Source: Pelobium manganitolerans
Lineage (GTDB): Bacteria > Bacteroidota > Bacteroidia > Sphingobacteriales > Sphingobacteriaceae
Assembly: GCF_003609575.1 (NCBI RefSeq)
Contig: NZ_MBTA01000001.1
Location: forward strand, 124,001-188,000
DNA length: 64,000 nucleotides
Direction: 5' to 3'
Position 1 is the stretch's first letter; every line of letters starts with the position of its first letter. Below are positions 18,153-27,946 of the stretch, piece after piece. A program made the translations under genes and the position numbers. The notes beneath the pieces are model-generated. The model did not search any database, was not told where the DNA came from, and was given only the letters and a program-made list of their open reading frames with translations.

Positions 18153-19634
18153 TTAATATCCCATCCTTTTCAAACCCTCTTTAGCTTTAGATTCGATGCT
18201 GTTCTCGTATTCGTGGTTTTTCATCGCGATGGCTTGTTTATAAAAATTGGCTGCGCGGGCTTTGTCGTTTCTTTTCTCAAAGATGTGCCCAATGCTTAAT
18301 GCGGCGTTGGCTGCGTAATAGTAGCTGGTGTTCTTGCCCGCATATATTGCTTTTTGGTATTCTATCAAAGCTTCATTATCACGCGAAAGCTCATCATAAA
18401 TGCGCCCTAGGCGGTAGTGGAATTCGGTTTTATCGCGCAAGAGCTTAAAGTCATTTACATCTTTACCGCTCAAAGTTTGTAAAGCTTTACTGTAGTAACC
18501 GCCGTCAAACTGAAAACGCGCTTTTAACAGGTTAATATCCGGACGTGCATCATTGGCTTCTTTCAAAGCCTGCTTATCTTTTTCGTCGTATAAATCGCCT
18601 TGGCTTTTTACCATTTTTAAAAATGCCTGATAGTGGTTTTCATCGCCACGCAACAAATAATAATAGGCAAGCTTTAGGTAGCCGTCTTTCACATAATTAA
18701 TGCCGTTATACTCTTTTAGATAGCTGGCTAAGTAAACATTGGCATCCGTATCCATACGGTTAAGCTTGGCGCTGCCCATTAAATAATCCAGTTTTGGGAA
18801 GTCTAGGTAAGCGCTGCCGCGCGGACGCTTTGCCAAATAGGCAATAGCGCTGTCGTTGTGTGCATTTCGGCTGGCTACGTAACCTTGCAGATAGCTTTTT
18901 AACAAGCTTTGGCTGTTCATGCGGTTGGTGTAGGCCATTATTTTGTTGTAGTTTGATTTATCCGGCAGCAAATCGGTTTCAATGTAGCACAAGAAAAACA
19001 CCACCTCATCGGTATAAAAGCCATAATTGCTTTTGGATAAACTGCTCATCAAACTTTCTAAAGTTTTAATGCCATTATTTACGTTACCGCTAAAACCGAA
19101 AGTGCTGGCAATGCCTTTTACGTTGGACGGGATAGAACCCAAAATAACGTCAATTAAACCCGAGCTTTTCTTGTTAGGCAAAAATGAAGGAAATTTTTTC
19201 TGATTTTCTGACAGCAGATTGTCCGCCTTTTTAACATCAAAGCCAGAAGATAAATATTCCTGAAAACGGCTTTTCAACAATCCCCACTGCAAATAAACTT
19301 CTGCCTGTGCAAACAGGTAATAGGGCGAGTTTTTGTCTTGCTTTGCCAGATAGGAAAGCCGGCTATCGCGATTGCTCTTTAAACGGTTATAGTCTGCCTT
19401 GCTTTCCGAAGATAGGATGGTGAAAAAATCGATATAATTCTCTAAAAGCGCCACAATGGCATTGTTAGGGTTGGCGCTTTTTTCTTTTTTCAAAAGGCTT
19501 TGCGCGTCTTTAATGCGGAGATCAAAAATAGCATTGTAAGCGTTTACGCAATTGCTGTTAAAATCAAAGTTGGCTTTGCTGTGTAGGGTGCTTAATAAAA
19601 TGAGGGATAGGGCAAGCAGTGCTTTTTTAAACAT
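18153..19634 (-). CDS. Secreted tetratricopeptide-repeat protein of unknown function
   Basis: This 493-residue protein has a signal peptide (MFKKALLALSLILLSTLHSKA) and is helical throughout. The C-terminal third shows TPR-like units, for example YRLGRIYDELSRDNEALIEY and AALSIGHIFEKRNDKARAAN; the N-terminal half has weaker repeats. Proteins of this kind in Bacteroidota are exported to the periplasm and have no assigned activity. It lies between terminators, so it is probably transcribed alone. I do not recognise a more specific family. Confidence 0.8.
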   Translation of the reverse strand: MFKKALLALSLILLSTLHSKANFDFNSNCVNAYNAIFDLRIKDAQSLLKKEKSANPNNAIVALLENYIDFFTILSSESKADYNRLKSNRDSRLSYLAKQDKNSPYYLFAQAEVYLQWGLLKSRFQEYLSSGFDVKKADNLLSENQKKFPSFLPNKKSSGLIDVILGSIPSNVKGIASTFGFSGNVNNGIKTLESLMSSLSKSNYGFYTDEVVFFLCYIETDLLPDKSNYNKIMAYTNRMNSQSLLKSYLQGYVASRNAHNDSAIAYLAKRPRGSAYLDFPKLDYLMGSAKLNRMDTDANVYLASYLKEYNGINYVKDGYLKLAYYYLLRGDENHYQAFLKMVKSQGDLYDEKDKQALKEANDARPDINLLKARFQFDGGYYSKALQTLSGKDVNDFKLLRDKTEFHYRLGRIYDELSRDNEALIEYQKAIYAGKNTSYYYAANAALSIGHIFEKRNDKARAANFYKQAIAMKNHEYENSIESKAKEGLKRMGY

Positions 19635-19656
19635 CTGTCAAAAATATTTGGGCTGT

Positions 19657-19693
19657 AAAAAAGAAAAACATCTTGAGGCGTGTCAAGATGTTT
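19657..19693 (-). terminator. Intrinsic terminator of the nif3-zinc ribbon pair
   Basis: An 11-bp perfect stem (19666-19676 with 19683-19693) with a 6-nt loop is followed on the minus strand by a run TTTTTCTTTTTT. It lies 26 bp past the stop of the zinc-ribbon gene. Confidence 0.85.
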
Positions 19694-19719
19694 CCCTATG
19701 AACAATAAAAATACCAATC

Positions 19720-20469
19720 TTAAACTGCGGTACCTTTTATTTCTTCTGCCATGGTTTCGTCAACCAAAATTCTTCCGCAGTGCTCGCAAACAATAATTTT
19801 TTTACGCTGACGGATGTCTGATTGTCTTTGAGGCGGAATTTGGTTAAAGCAACCCGAGCATGAATCACGCTCGATAGTTACCACAGCCAAACCGTTTTTG
19901 AAGTTGCTTCTTAAACGGTTGTAAGCAATTTTTAAGCGGTCGTCTATTTTTTCAGCAGCTTTATCTGCCTCTTTTAACAACACCTCTTCTTCTTTTTGCG
20001 TTTCTGCGGTAATGCTCTCTAGCTCGGCTTTTTTACCTTCTAAATCTTTTTTGCGGTCTTCTAAAGCAACCAAAGCATTTTCGTACAATTCGGTTTTGCT
20101 GGTAATCTCAAACTGTATTTCTCTGATTTTCTTCTCGGAAACCTGTACGTCTAGGCCTTGTATTTCAATTTCTTTAGCGATGGCGTCAAACTCGCGGTTG
20201 TTTTTCACGTTGTTTTGCTGCCCTTCGTATTTTTTAATCAATGCCAAAGACTCTTTAATCATATTTTTACGATTAACGATGGCATCTTCTAAATCATCTA
20301 ACTCCGATTTTATCTTTTGGATACGGGTTTCTAATCCGGCAACGTCATCTTCTAAATCTGCTACTTCCATTGGAAGTTCCCCACGGGTCTGACGGATTTT
20401 ATCAACTTTGGTGTGGATGGTCTGTAGCTCGTATAAAGCCTCAAGCTTTTGTTCTACGGTTTGTTCCAT
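19720..20469 (-). CDS. Coiled-coil protein with C4 zinc ribbon
   Basis: The 249-residue protein is a long antiparallel coiled coil (about 1-180, rich in E/K/L heptads such as VADLEDDVAGLETRIQKI) followed by a zinc ribbon with CSGCFNQ and CEHCGRI as its two Cys pairs. This is the CT398/zf-RING_7 family, common in Bacteroidota and often placed next to nif3. Its start codon overlaps the nif3 stop codon (TAATG), so the two are translationally coupled. A nucleic-acid or assembly role has been suggested for relatives; its biochemical function is not known from sequence. Confidence 0.88.
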   Translation of the reverse strand: MEQTVEQKLEALYELQTIHTKVDKIRQTRGELPMEVADLEDDVAGLETRIQKIKSELDDLEDAIVNRKNMIKESLALIKKYEGQQNNVKNNREFDAIAKEIEIQGLDVQVSEKKIREIQFEITSKTELYENALVALEDRKKDLEGKKAELESITAETQKEEEVLLKEADKAAEKIDDRLKIAYNRLRSNFKNGLAVVTIERDSCSGCFNQIPPQRQSDIRQRKKIIVCEHCGRILVDETMAEEIKGTAV

Positions 20470-21566
20470 TAAGACAAATATTTTATTGGGTTTGTATTAC
20501 TTTCTGTTAAACGGATTGCAAAGTTAGGAAATTTTTTTGTAATAATATCTAAGAGCAAATGTTGCGTAAACTGCTCGCTTTCAAAATGTCCAATGTCTGC
20601 AATAATCAGTTTTTCTTCGGCATCAAAAAATTCGTGGTACTTAAAATCGGCAGTAACAAACGCGTCTGCTTGCGCCGCAATGGCGTTTTTCAGTAAAAAA
20701 CTTCCCGAGCCGCCACATACCGCAACGCGTTTTATTTTTTTATCCAAAATTCGGGTGTGCCTTATCACCTGCAAACCCATCGATTTTTTAAGGTGTTGCA
20801 AAAAAGCCAGCCCGTCCATTTCTTCCGGAAGTTCGGCAATCATGCCGGCGCCTACCTGTTGGTAGGCATTATCTAAGCTGTAAATGTCATAAGCAACTTC
20901 TTCGTAGGGGTGGCTATCTAATAAAGCGGCTAATATTTTGCGCTCGTTTTGTATCGGATAAATGACCTCCACTTTTTGCTCTTTTTCAAAATGTAGTTCG
21001 CCTTCGTCGCCTATATAAGGGTCGGCTTTTTCATTGGCTTTAAAACTGCCCGTACCTTCAATGCTAAAACTGCAATTGCTGTAATTTCCAATTTCGCCGG
21101 CGCCGGCTTCATAAACAGCGTTTTTTACCTTATCCGCCTGGGCGATTGGCACAAAAAAGCTGAGTTTTTTTAGGATGTCTTTTTTGGGCACCAAAATTTT
21201 GCAATTGTTTAAGCCAATGGTTTCACAGATTTTGGCATTAACGCCAGTTGCCACACTGTCTAAATTGGTGTGAATGGCATACACTGCAATATTATGGGCA
21301 ATGGCTTTCATGACCACACGCTCTACATAAGTGGCGCCGTTAAATTTTTTTAAGCCTTTAAATACGATGGGGTGGTGCGAGATAATGATATCAAAACCGC
21401 CGGCGATAGCTTCATCTACGACAGCTTCTGTACAATCTAAACTTATCAGCGCCTTGTTTATTTCCGTATCCGGATGCCCTACAATTAAACCCGAGTTATC
21501 ATAACTTTCTTGGTAATTGCTTGGCGCGATAGACTCTAGGTAGTTTGTTAATTCTTTGATCTGCAT
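20469..21566 (-). CDS. Nif3-like dinuclear metal-centre hexameric protein
   Basis: This is a 365-residue member of the Nif3/YqfO (GTP cyclohydrolase I type 2-like) family. The metal ligands are seen in ISHHPIVFKG near residue 65, AIHTNLDSV near residue 100 and IGHFESEQF near residue 325. The extra roughly 110 residues in the middle form the PII-like insert domain found in YqfO-type members. Members form toroidal hexamers; their physiological substrate is unresolved. It overlaps the zinc-ribbon gene by one base and shares its terminator. Confidence 0.92.
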   Translation of the reverse strand: MQIKELTNYLESIAPSNYQESYDNSGLIVGHPDTEINKALISLDCTEAVVDEAIAGGFDIIISHHPIVFKGLKKFNGATYVERVVMKAIAHNIAVYAIHTNLDSVATGVNAKICETIGLNNCKILVPKKDILKKLSFFVPIAQADKVKNAVYEAGAGEIGNYSNCSFSIEGTGSFKANEKADPYIGDEGELHFEKEQKVEVIYPIQNERKILAALLDSHPYEEVAYDIYSLDNAYQQVGAGMIAELPEEMDGLAFLQHLKKSMGLQVIRHTRILDKKIKRVAVCGGSGSFLLKNAIAAQADAFVTADFKYHEFFDAEEKLIIADIGHFESEQFTQHLLLDIITKKFPNFAIRLTESNTNPIKYLS

Positions 21567-21571
21567 AAATT

Positions 21572-21604
21572 CAAAAATATGGTTTAAGCCTTATACCTCC
21601 CAAC
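21572..21604 (-). promoter_or_regulatory. Possible promoter of the nif3-like gene
   Basis: On the minus strand GTTG (21604-21601) and TATTTTTG (21579-21572) are 21 bp apart, a match to the Bacteroidota -33/-7 pattern with one mismatch in the -33 box. The -7 box ends 5 bp before the ATG, so the transcript would be almost leaderless. The region is AT-rich, so chance is not excluded. Confidence 0.4.
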
Positions 21605-21620
21605 CATTCATCTTCTCACT

Positions 21621-23900
21621 TTACTTAAATTTCCCCATCAAAGCCGCCAATTTTGTGGCCATATCGCCTTCGTTTGCAGGTTTGGCGGTTTCTTTTTTCT
21701 TAAATTGTTCTGGCTTGCGCGATGCTACTTTGTGTGCCGGTTTTTTCTCTTTCGCTTCCGCCGATTTTTTCTCGCCACTTTTCATGCTTAATGAAATGCG
21801 TTTGCGCGCGACGTCCACTTCTGTAACCGTTACGTTTACCCTTTGTTGCACTTTTACCACCTCGTTAGGGTTGCTCACAAAACGGTCTGCCAGCTGACTT
21901 AAATGCACTAAACCATCCTGATGCACGCCAATATCTACAAAAGCACCAAAATTGGTGATGTTGGTAACAATCCCCGGCAACTTCATGCCCACTTTTAAAT
22001 CCTCAATTTTATTAATGCCATCCGCAAAAGCGAAAGCTTCAAAAGTCTTGCGCGGGTCGCGGCCGGGTTTGGCTAGTTCGGCCAAAATATCCTGTAAAGT
22101 AGGTAAACCCACTTCATCGGAGATGTATTTCTTCAAATCTATCTGCTGCCTTAGTTTGGCGTCTTTCAGCAAATCGGCAACAGCACAATTAAGGTCTTTG
22201 GCCATTTGCTCTACCAAGGCATAACGCTCTGGATGCACGGCACTAGCGTCTAAAGGGTGTTCTCCGTTTCTGATGCGTAAAAAACCCGCAGCCTGTTCAA
22301 AAGCTTTATCGCCCAGGCGCGGCACTTTTTTTAGCGACGCGCGATTTTTGAACGCGCCGTTATTATTGCGGTATTCCACAATGTTTTGCGCTAATTGTGG
22401 GCCCAAGCCAGATACATAAGCCAATATTTGTTTTGATGCCGTGTTTAGCTCAACACCAACGGCGTTAACGCAACTAACCACAGTATCATCTAATGAGCTT
22501 TGCAGCTTATTTTGATCAACATCGTGCTGGTACTGCCCAACGCCGATAGATTTTGGATCAATTTTTACCAATTCTGCAAGTGGATCCATCATCCGGCGGC
22601 CGATAGAAACCGCTCCGCGCACGGTAACGTCGTGATCCGGAAATTCCTCTCGCGCCGTTTCCGAAGCCGAATAGATAGAAGCGCCACTCTCGTTCACCAT
22701 CACCACCAAAACGCCGTCTAAAGCCTGTGCTTTTACAAAATCTTCCGTTTCGCGGCTGGCTGTTCCGTTGCCTATGGCAATGGCTTCAATGGCGTATTTC
22801 TGTACCAAAAACTTTAGCGTTTGCGCGGCTTCTTTGGCACCTCCGGCTCCGCTGTGCGGATAAATGGTGGCGTTCTCCAACAGTTTCCCCTGCTCATCTA
22901 AACACACCAGTTTGCAACCTGTTCTAAAGCCCGGATCTAGTGCCAGCACCCGTTTTTGCCCAACCGGCGCAGCCAACAACAATTGACGTGCATTTTCTGC
23001 AAATACGCGGATAGCTTCCTCATCCGCCAATTGTTTTGATTTTAAGCGCGTTTCTGTTTCCATAGACGGTTTTAGCAAACGCCTGTAGCTATCGTCAAGC
23101 GCTGTTTTTACCTCCGCGCTCTTCTTATTGTTGCCTTTGATAAACAGGCGCTCTAAAATAGCAATGGCCGCTTCTTCCTCTGGCAGGGCATCTAATTTTA
23201 AAATCAATTCTTTCTCGCCACGGCGCATGGCCAACACCCGGTGCGACGGCGCGTTTTTCAATGGCTCGGCCCATTCAAAGTAATCTTTGTATTTAATGCC
23301 TTCTTCTTCCTTGCCTTTTAAAACCTCAGAACGGTAGGTTCCTTTTTCAAAAAACAATTCGCGCAAAGCGGTACGCGCTTCCGCGTTTTCCGAAATCATT
23401 TCTGCTATGATGTCTCTTGCGCCTTGTAAAGCTTCCGCAGTGCTGTTAACTCCTTTTTCTGCGTCAACAAAATCATTCGCAAAAAGCTCTGGATCTTGGT
23501 TGTCCTGTTCAAAAATTTGCAGTGCCAATGGCTCCAAACCTTTTTCTCGTGCAACAGACGCTTTTGTTTTGCGCTTTGGTTTGTATGGCAAGTAAATATC
23601 TTCCAAAACAGCTAAAGTTTCGGCATTTACGATGGCTTCTTTTAACTCATCGGTGAGTTTGCCTTGTTCTTCAATAGATTTTAGAACGGTTTCTTTGCGC
23701 TTATCTAGCTCTAGCAGCTGCTGCATCCGGTCCCTGATAGCTGCAACTTGCACTTCATCTAAGCTGCCCGTCATTTCTTTACGGTAGCGCGATATAAAAG
23801 GCACGGTGGCGCCTTCGTTGAGTAAATTTATGGTGGCCTGCACTTGCTTGCTGCCTACGTTTAGCTCTTGCGAGATCACAAGAATGTGTTGCTCTGACAT
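21621..23900 (-). CDS. tex: Tex-family RNA-binding transcription accessory protein
   Basis: The 759-residue protein has the full Tex architecture: helical N-terminal domain with YLPYKPKRKTKASVAREKGL, a YqgF/RNase H-like domain (RVLALDPGFRTGCKLVCLD) near residue 325, helix-hairpin-helix motifs near 500-560 (ILAYVSGLGPQLAQNIVEYR) and a C-terminal S1 domain (GIVTNITNFGAFVDIGVHQD) near 650. A basic low-complexity tail follows. Tex homologues bind nucleic acid and associate with transcription elongation. It stands between nif3 and tatC with short gaps and no clear functional link. Confidence 0.95.
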   Translation of the reverse strand: MSEQHILVISQELNVGSKQVQATINLLNEGATVPFISRYRKEMTGSLDEVQVAAIRDRMQQLLELDKRKETVLKSIEEQGKLTDELKEAIVNAETLAVLEDIYLPYKPKRKTKASVAREKGLEPLALQIFEQDNQDPELFANDFVDAEKGVNSTAEALQGARDIIAEMISENAEARTALRELFFEKGTYRSEVLKGKEEEGIKYKDYFEWAEPLKNAPSHRVLAMRRGEKELILKLDALPEEEAAIAILERLFIKGNNKKSAEVKTALDDSYRRLLKPSMETETRLKSKQLADEEAIRVFAENARQLLLAAPVGQKRVLALDPGFRTGCKLVCLDEQGKLLENATIYPHSGAGGAKEAAQTLKFLVQKYAIEAIAIGNGTASRETEDFVKAQALDGVLVVMVNESGASIYSASETAREEFPDHDVTVRGAVSIGRRMMDPLAELVKIDPKSIGVGQYQHDVDQNKLQSSLDDTVVSCVNAVGVELNTASKQILAYVSGLGPQLAQNIVEYRNNNGAFKNRASLKKVPRLGDKAFEQAAGFLRIRNGEHPLDASAVHPERYALVEQMAKDLNCAVADLLKDAKLRQQIDLKKYISDEVGLPTLQDILAELAKPGRDPRKTFEAFAFADGINKIEDLKVGMKLPGIVTNITNFGAFVDIGVHQDGLVHLSQLADRFVSNPNEVVKVQQRVNVTVTEVDVARKRISLSMKSGEKKSAEAKEKKPAHKVASRKPEQFKKKETAKPANEGDMATKLAALMGKFK

Positions 23901-23942
23901 GGATTTTGGATGTTGAAATAATTTAAATAGCTGTTCCCTATC

Positions 23943-23954
23943 CCGCCAAGGCGG
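23943..23954. repeat. Short palindrome CCGCCAAGGCGG
   Basis: CCGCC and GGCGG pair around AA between the end of tatC and the start of tex. It is GC-rich against an AT-rich gap and may extend as a weak outer stem (CTGTT with AACAG). It could act as a poor terminator for tatC or be a dispersed palindrome; no T-run follows. Confidence 0.35.
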
Positions 23955-24021
23955 AAACAGAAAGATATTTTAAAACCTAAACGTACTGCTTCGGCTTAAA
24001 TTTTATGTTTAAAGATGTAGA

Positions 24022-24900
24022 TTAATTAGCAAAAAACTCGCGCTCGGCTTTTTCCTTTTTCTTTTGTACCCGTGCCGAAACGTGGATGCTCAGTTCGTAT
24101 AATAAAAACAGCGGAAAGCTCACCGTTAACATGGTTGGGATATCTGGCGTTGGCGTTACAATGGCCGCAATAACCAAAATGATGATAACAGCGTAACGGC
24201 GTTTGTCGCGCATAAAACTTGGGGTCATCACACCTAATTGCGATAAGATGTAGATGACGATGGGCAGCTCGAAAACGGCTCCGGTACATAAAGTTAGTGT
24301 GGCTACGGATGAAAAATACGAATCTATGGTGATGGTGTTTTCAATATCCGGGCTGATGCTGTAGTTGGATAAAAAGTTTACCGATAGTGGAGCAACGATA
24401 AAATAACCGAAAAGCAAGCCAACGATAAACAGCAGGCTGGCATAAAACACAAAACCGCTGGCAGATTTACGCTCGTTATCTTTCAAGGCCGGTTTTACAA
24501 AACGCCAAACTTCCCAAAGCAAATAGGGGAAGCCTAAAACGAGGCCGGTCATTAAAGCCGAGTTAATTTGCAAGGTAAACTGACCCGCCATCTCGGTGTT
24601 GATGATTTTTCCGGGAATATTGGTAATGCAAAAGCCCGGCCCCATGTTAAAATACTCGCCAATGCGGCACATGGCGCGGTAGGTCCAAAAGCTGGGCTTG
24701 TGCGGTCCCATAATTACGGTATCAAAAATAAAATCGTAATAAATAAAGCAGATGATAGTGAAAAAAATAACGGCAACCGAAGCGCGGATAAGGTGCACGC
24801 GAAGCTCGGCCAAATGGTCAAAGAAAGACATTTCGCCTTCTAAGTTTTTCCCTTTGTTTTTTACCGATTTAACTAAATCCTGATTTCTTTTTGTACTCAT
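24022..24900 (-). CDS. tatC: Twin-arginine translocase subunit TatC
   Basis: TatC is the six-helix receptor for twin-arginine signal peptides in the inner membrane. The N-terminal signature SFFDHLAELRVHLIRAS is present, followed by hydrophobic segments and the conserved FVKPALKDNER block. The start is set at the ATG at 24900; an in-frame ATG at 24927 would lie inside the accC terminator hairpin and adds an atypical hydrophobic tail. The protein has 292 residues from this start, slightly longer than E. coli TatC because of an insert (CRIGEYFNMGPGFCITN) in the first periplasmic loop. The TatA partners are encoded about 10 kb away. Confidence 0.94.
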   Translation of the reverse strand: MSTKRNQDLVKSVKNKGKNLEGEMSFFDHLAELRVHLIRASVAVIFFTIICFIYYDFIFDTVIMGPHKPSFWTYRAMCRIGEYFNMGPGFCITNIPGKIINTEMAGQFTLQINSALMTGLVLGFPYLLWEVWRFVKPALKDNERKSASGFVFYASLLFIVGLLFGYFIVAPLSVNFLSNYSISPDIENTITIDSYFSSVATLTLCTGAVFELPIVIYILSQLGVMTPSFMRDKRRYAVIIILVIAAIVTPTPDIPTMLTVSFPLFLLYELSIHVSARVQKKKEKAEREFFAN

Positions 24901-24915
24901 TATCAATGCCGCAAA

Positions 24916-24950
24916 CAAAAATACCATTTTGAATTACGTCAAAATGGTAT
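24916..24950 (-). terminator. Intrinsic terminator of the acc operon
   Basis: A 12-bp perfect stem (24921-24932 with 24939-24950) and 6-nt loop is followed on the minus strand by TTTTTG. It lies 22 bp past the accC stop. The T-run also forms TATTTTTG (24923-24916), a possible -7 box for tatC whose ATG is 15 bp further on. Confidence 0.8.
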
Positions 24951-24971
24951 TTAAGGTTTTTATATTTTGCC

Positions 24972-26318
24972 TTAATCCTCTTCGCTGTATTCAAAAGTTT
25001 CCATAAACTTAGTGGTAAAATTACCGGCCCTAAAGTTTGGATCTTTTAAAAGTTTTAGATGGAAAGGGATTGTTGTTTTAATGCCTTCAATTACAAACTC
25101 GCTTAACGCGCGCTCCATGGTATTTAACGCTTCTTCGCGGGTTTGTGCCACGCAAATGAGCTTGGCAATCATCGAATCATAGTTTGGTGGGATGATATAG
25201 CCTGCGTAAACGTGCGTATCAACGCGTACGCCATGGCCTCCTGGCGAGTGGAAATGCGTGATTTTCCCTGGCGATGGCCTAAAATTGTTGAACGGATCTT
25301 CGGCATTGATGCGGCATTCTATGGCGCACATCTCCGGATAATATGATTTTCCGGTAATCGGGATGCCAGACGCGACTTTAATCTGCTCTTTAATCAAATC
25401 AAAGTTGATAACTTCCTCGGTCACCGGATGCTCTACCTGAATACGGGTGTTCATTTCCATGAAGTAGAAGTTACGGTGCTTATCTACCAAAAACTCTACG
25501 GTTCCGGCGCCTTCGTATTTTACGGCTTGTGCACCTTTAATGGCCGCTTCGCCCATTTTTTCGCGCAGTTCTTGCGTCATAAAAGGCGACGGCGCTTCTT
25601 CTACCAGTTTTTGGTGGCGGCGCTGTATAGAGCAATCTCTTTCCGATAGGTGGCAAACGGTACCAAACTGGTCGCCGATGACTTGAATTTCTATATGGCG
25701 TGGATCTTCGATGTATTTTTCCAGATACATGCCGTCGTTGCCAAAAGCCGCGGCAGATTCTTGACGGGCGGAGTTCCAGGCATCCTCGAAATCTTCTTCT
25801 TTCCAAACCTGGCGCATACCACGGCCGCCACCACCTGCGGTAGCTTTCAAAATAATTGGATAACCTATTTTATTGGCAATCTCAATACCTTGTTTAACAT
25901 CTGTAAGTAAACCTTCGGAGCCGGGGATGGTTGGCACGCCGGCGGCTTTCATGGTGTCTTTTGCAGATGCTTTATCGCCCATGCCGTTGATTTGCTCGGC
26001 AGTTGCGCCGATAAATTTAATGCCGTATTCTTTACAGATGGCAGAAAACTTGGCATTTTCTGATAAAAATCCGTAACCGGGATGGATGGCATCGGCATTG
26101 GTAAGCTCTGCCGCCGAAATAATGTTTGGGATATTTAAATAAGAATCTTTACTGGCAGGCGGGCCTATACAAACTGCTTCATCTGCAAAACGCACATGTA
26201 AGCTTTCCCTATCTGCGGTTGAATATACTGCTACCGTTTTAATACCCATTTCTTTACAGGTACGGATAATACGCAGTGCAATCTCGCCTCTGTTGGCGAT
26301 TAATATTTTTTTGAACAT
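24972..26318 (-). CDS. accC: Acetyl-CoA carboxylase, biotin carboxylase subunit
   Basis: The 448-residue enzyme carboxylates biotin on AccB using ATP and bicarbonate, the first half-reaction of malonyl-CoA formation. It shows the biotin-carboxylase N-terminal fold ([20 protein letters not shown]), the ATP-grasp glycine loop [12 protein letters not shown] near residue 160, [14 protein letters not shown], and the catalytic [14 protein letters not shown] near residue 290. Length and motifs fit bacterial AccC rather than a pyruvate or propionyl-CoA carboxylase subunit. It is 67 bp downstream of accB and is the last gene before a strong terminator. Confidence 0.96.
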   Translation of the reverse strand: MFKKILIANRGEIALRIIRTCKEMGIKTVAVYSTADRESLHVRFADEAVCIGPPASKDSYLNIPNIISAAELTNADAIHPGYGFLSENAKFSAICKEYGIKFIGATAEQINGMGDKASAKDTMKAAGVPTIPGSEGLLTDVKQGIEIANKIGYPIILKATAGGGGRGMRQVWKEEDFEDAWNSARQESAAAFGNDGMYLEKYIEDPRHIEIQVIGDQFGTVCHLSERDCSIQRRHQKLVEEAPSPFMTQELREKMGEAAIKGAQAVKYEGAGTVEFLVDKHRNFYFMEMNTRIQVEHPVTEEVINFDLIKEQIKVASGIPITGKSYYPEMCAIECRINAEDPFNNFRPSPGKITHFHSPGGHGVRVDTHVYAGYIIPPNYDSMIAKLICVAQTREEALNTMERALSEFVIEGIKTTIPFHLKLLKDPNFRAGNFTTKFMETFEYSEED

Positions 26319-26385
26319 AATTTTGGTTTTATCTAAGCTGATTTGTTTTTACGTACGCTTTTGCGCACAACTATCTACAAATTAA

Positions 26386-26883
26386 CTAAGACGGATCTAC
26401 CAAGAACAATGGCTGGTCGTACTCTACCGGTTGAGAGTTTTCTACCAATACTTTCACAATTTTACCAGAAACTTCCGATTCAATTTCGTTGAACAGTTTC
26501 ATCGCCTCAATGATGCACAACACTTGGCCTGCAGAAATCTCATCTCCAACGTTAGCGAAGCTAGGTTTATCTGGTGATGAAGAACGGTAGAAAGTACCAA
26601 TCATTGGTGATTTAATAGTGATGTACTTGCTGTTGTCTTCACCTGCTGGTGCAGCGGGGCTTGCTGCTGGTGCCGGAGCTGCCGCTACTGGAGCCTGTTG
26701 CGCAACCGGAGCCGCAATTTGTGGAGCCGCTACCGCTGCCGGTATGGTTGCGTTTACATAAGTTGGCTCCTGAGAAGTCTTTATCGTGATTTTGAAATCT
26801 TGCTCTTCAATAGAAACTTCATTCACCCCCGATTTTGCTACAAACTTAATCAGGTCCTGAATTTGCTTAATGTCCATTCCCAT
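26386..26883 (-). CDS. accB: Biotin carboxyl carrier protein of acetyl-CoA carboxylase
   Basis: The 165-residue protein has an N-terminal AccB dimerisation segment ([20 protein letters not shown]), an Ala/Pro-rich flexible linker near 50-85 and a C-terminal biotinyl domain with the biotinylation motif EAMKLFNE (the classical AMKM is AMKL here). The ATG at 26883 is used; Met-3 is an equally good start. It carries biotin between AccC and the carboxyltransferase. It sits between fabH and accC in the fatty-acid operon. Confidence 0.96.
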   Translation of the reverse strand: MGMDIKQIQDLIKFVAKSGVNEVSIEEQDFKITIKTSQEPTYVNATIPAAVAAPQIAAPVAQQAPVAAAPAPAASPAAPAGEDNSKYITIKSPMIGTFYRSSSPDKPSFANVGDEISAGQVLCIIEAMKLFNEIESEVSGKIVKVLVENSQPVEYDQPLFLVDPS

Positions 26884-26944
26884 GTTGGTGTGGTTTTAAA
26901 TTATGGTTTTAGAAATCTAATATAATAATTATCTATAAAATCAA

Positions 26945-27934
26945 TTAGTAGGCCCATTTAAGGTAAACAGAGCCCCAGGTAAAGCCTCCGCCAAAAGCGG
27001 CCAAAACAATATTGTCGCCTTTTTTCAGTTTGCTTTCCCACTCCCACAAACATAAAGGTATAGTGCCGTTTGTGGTGTTGCCGTATTTTTGGATGTTGAT
27101 CATCACCTTCTCTGAACCTACGCCCATGCGGTTAGCGGTAGCGTCAATAATCCGTTTGTTAGCTTGGTGCGGCACCAGCCAAGCAATATCTTCTGCCGTT
27201 AAATTGTTGCGCTCCATAATTTCGGCAGCAACATCAGCCATGTTGGTTACCGCAAATTTAAATACAGCTTGGCCTTCTTGGTACACGGCATGCTCGTTAG
27301 CATCAACCGTTTCATGGCTGGCAGGTTTTAATGAGCCGCCGGCTTTAAGGTTTAAATAATTACGGCCCGCGCCATCGCTTTTTAACACAGAATCTATCAG
27401 CCCGTTGCCTTCTGTGTTTGGCTCTAATAAAGCCGCACCGCAACCATCACCAAAAATAATGCAGGTTACGCGGTCTTTATAGTTGATGATAGACGACATT
27501 TTATCGCCACCCACAACCAACACTTTTTTATGCTTGCCAGATTCGATAAACTGGGCGCCGGTGCTTAAACCGAAAATAAAGCCCGAGCAGGCGGCCTGCA
27601 GATCATAGCCCCACGCGTTTTTAGCTCCAATTTTATCGGCCAAAATATTTGCCGTTGCCGGGAAAGGCATATCCGGTGTTGATGTGCAAAAGATAATAAG
27701 ATCTATTTCTTCTGCGCCTATGCCGCGTTTTTTTAACAAACCTTCTACAGCTGGCACCGCCATATCTGATGTTGCTAAACCCTCGCCTTTTAAAATCCTT
27801 CTTTCTTTAATGCCGGTGCGCGTAGTAATCCACTCGTCATTGGTGTCTACCATTGTTTCTAGCTCGTGGTTAGTAAGCACATAATCGGGCACATAACCGT
27901 GTACGGCAGTAATAGCAGCGTGAATTTTGCTCAT
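26945..27934 (-). CDS. fabH: 3-oxoacyl-ACP synthase III
   Basis: FabH starts fatty-acid synthesis by condensing an acyl-CoA with malonyl-ACP. The 329-residue protein has the catalytic Cys in [15 protein letters not shown] near residue 113, the His in [11 protein letters not shown] near 250 and the Asn in [10 protein letters not shown] near 285. N-terminal TRTGIKERR is the usual CoA-binding region. It starts 12 bp downstream of plsX and is followed by accB, the common lipid-synthesis arrangement. Branched-chain primer preference is likely in this phylum but cannot be seen here. Confidence 0.96.
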   Translation of the reverse strand: MSKIHAAITAVHGYVPDYVLTNHELETMVDTNDEWITTRTGIKERRILKGEGLATSDMAVPAVEGLLKKRGIGAEEIDLIIFCTSTPDMPFPATANILADKIGAKNAWGYDLQAACSGFIFGLSTGAQFIESGKHKKVLVVGGDKMSSIINYKDRVTCIIFGDGCGAALLEPNTEGNGLIDSVLKSDGAGRNYLNLKAGGSLKPASHETVDANEHAVYQEGQAVFKFAVTNMADVAAEIMERNNLTAEDIAWLVPHQANKRIIDATANRMGVGSEKVMINIQKYGNTTNGTIPLCLWEWESKLKKGDNIVLAAFGGGFTWGSVYLKWAY

Positions 27935-27946
27935 ATTTCGGTGTGT

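Noticed and set aside
24026-25806. Minus-strand frames inside tatC and accC (for example 24026-24289 and 25537-25806)
   Set aside because: They are out-of-frame shadows of conserved genes with arginine/histidine-rich, unnatural composition.
26319-26944. Missing efp between fabH and accB
   Set aside because: efp is next to accB in some bacteria, but its absence here is only a gene-order difference and says nothing about loss from the genome.
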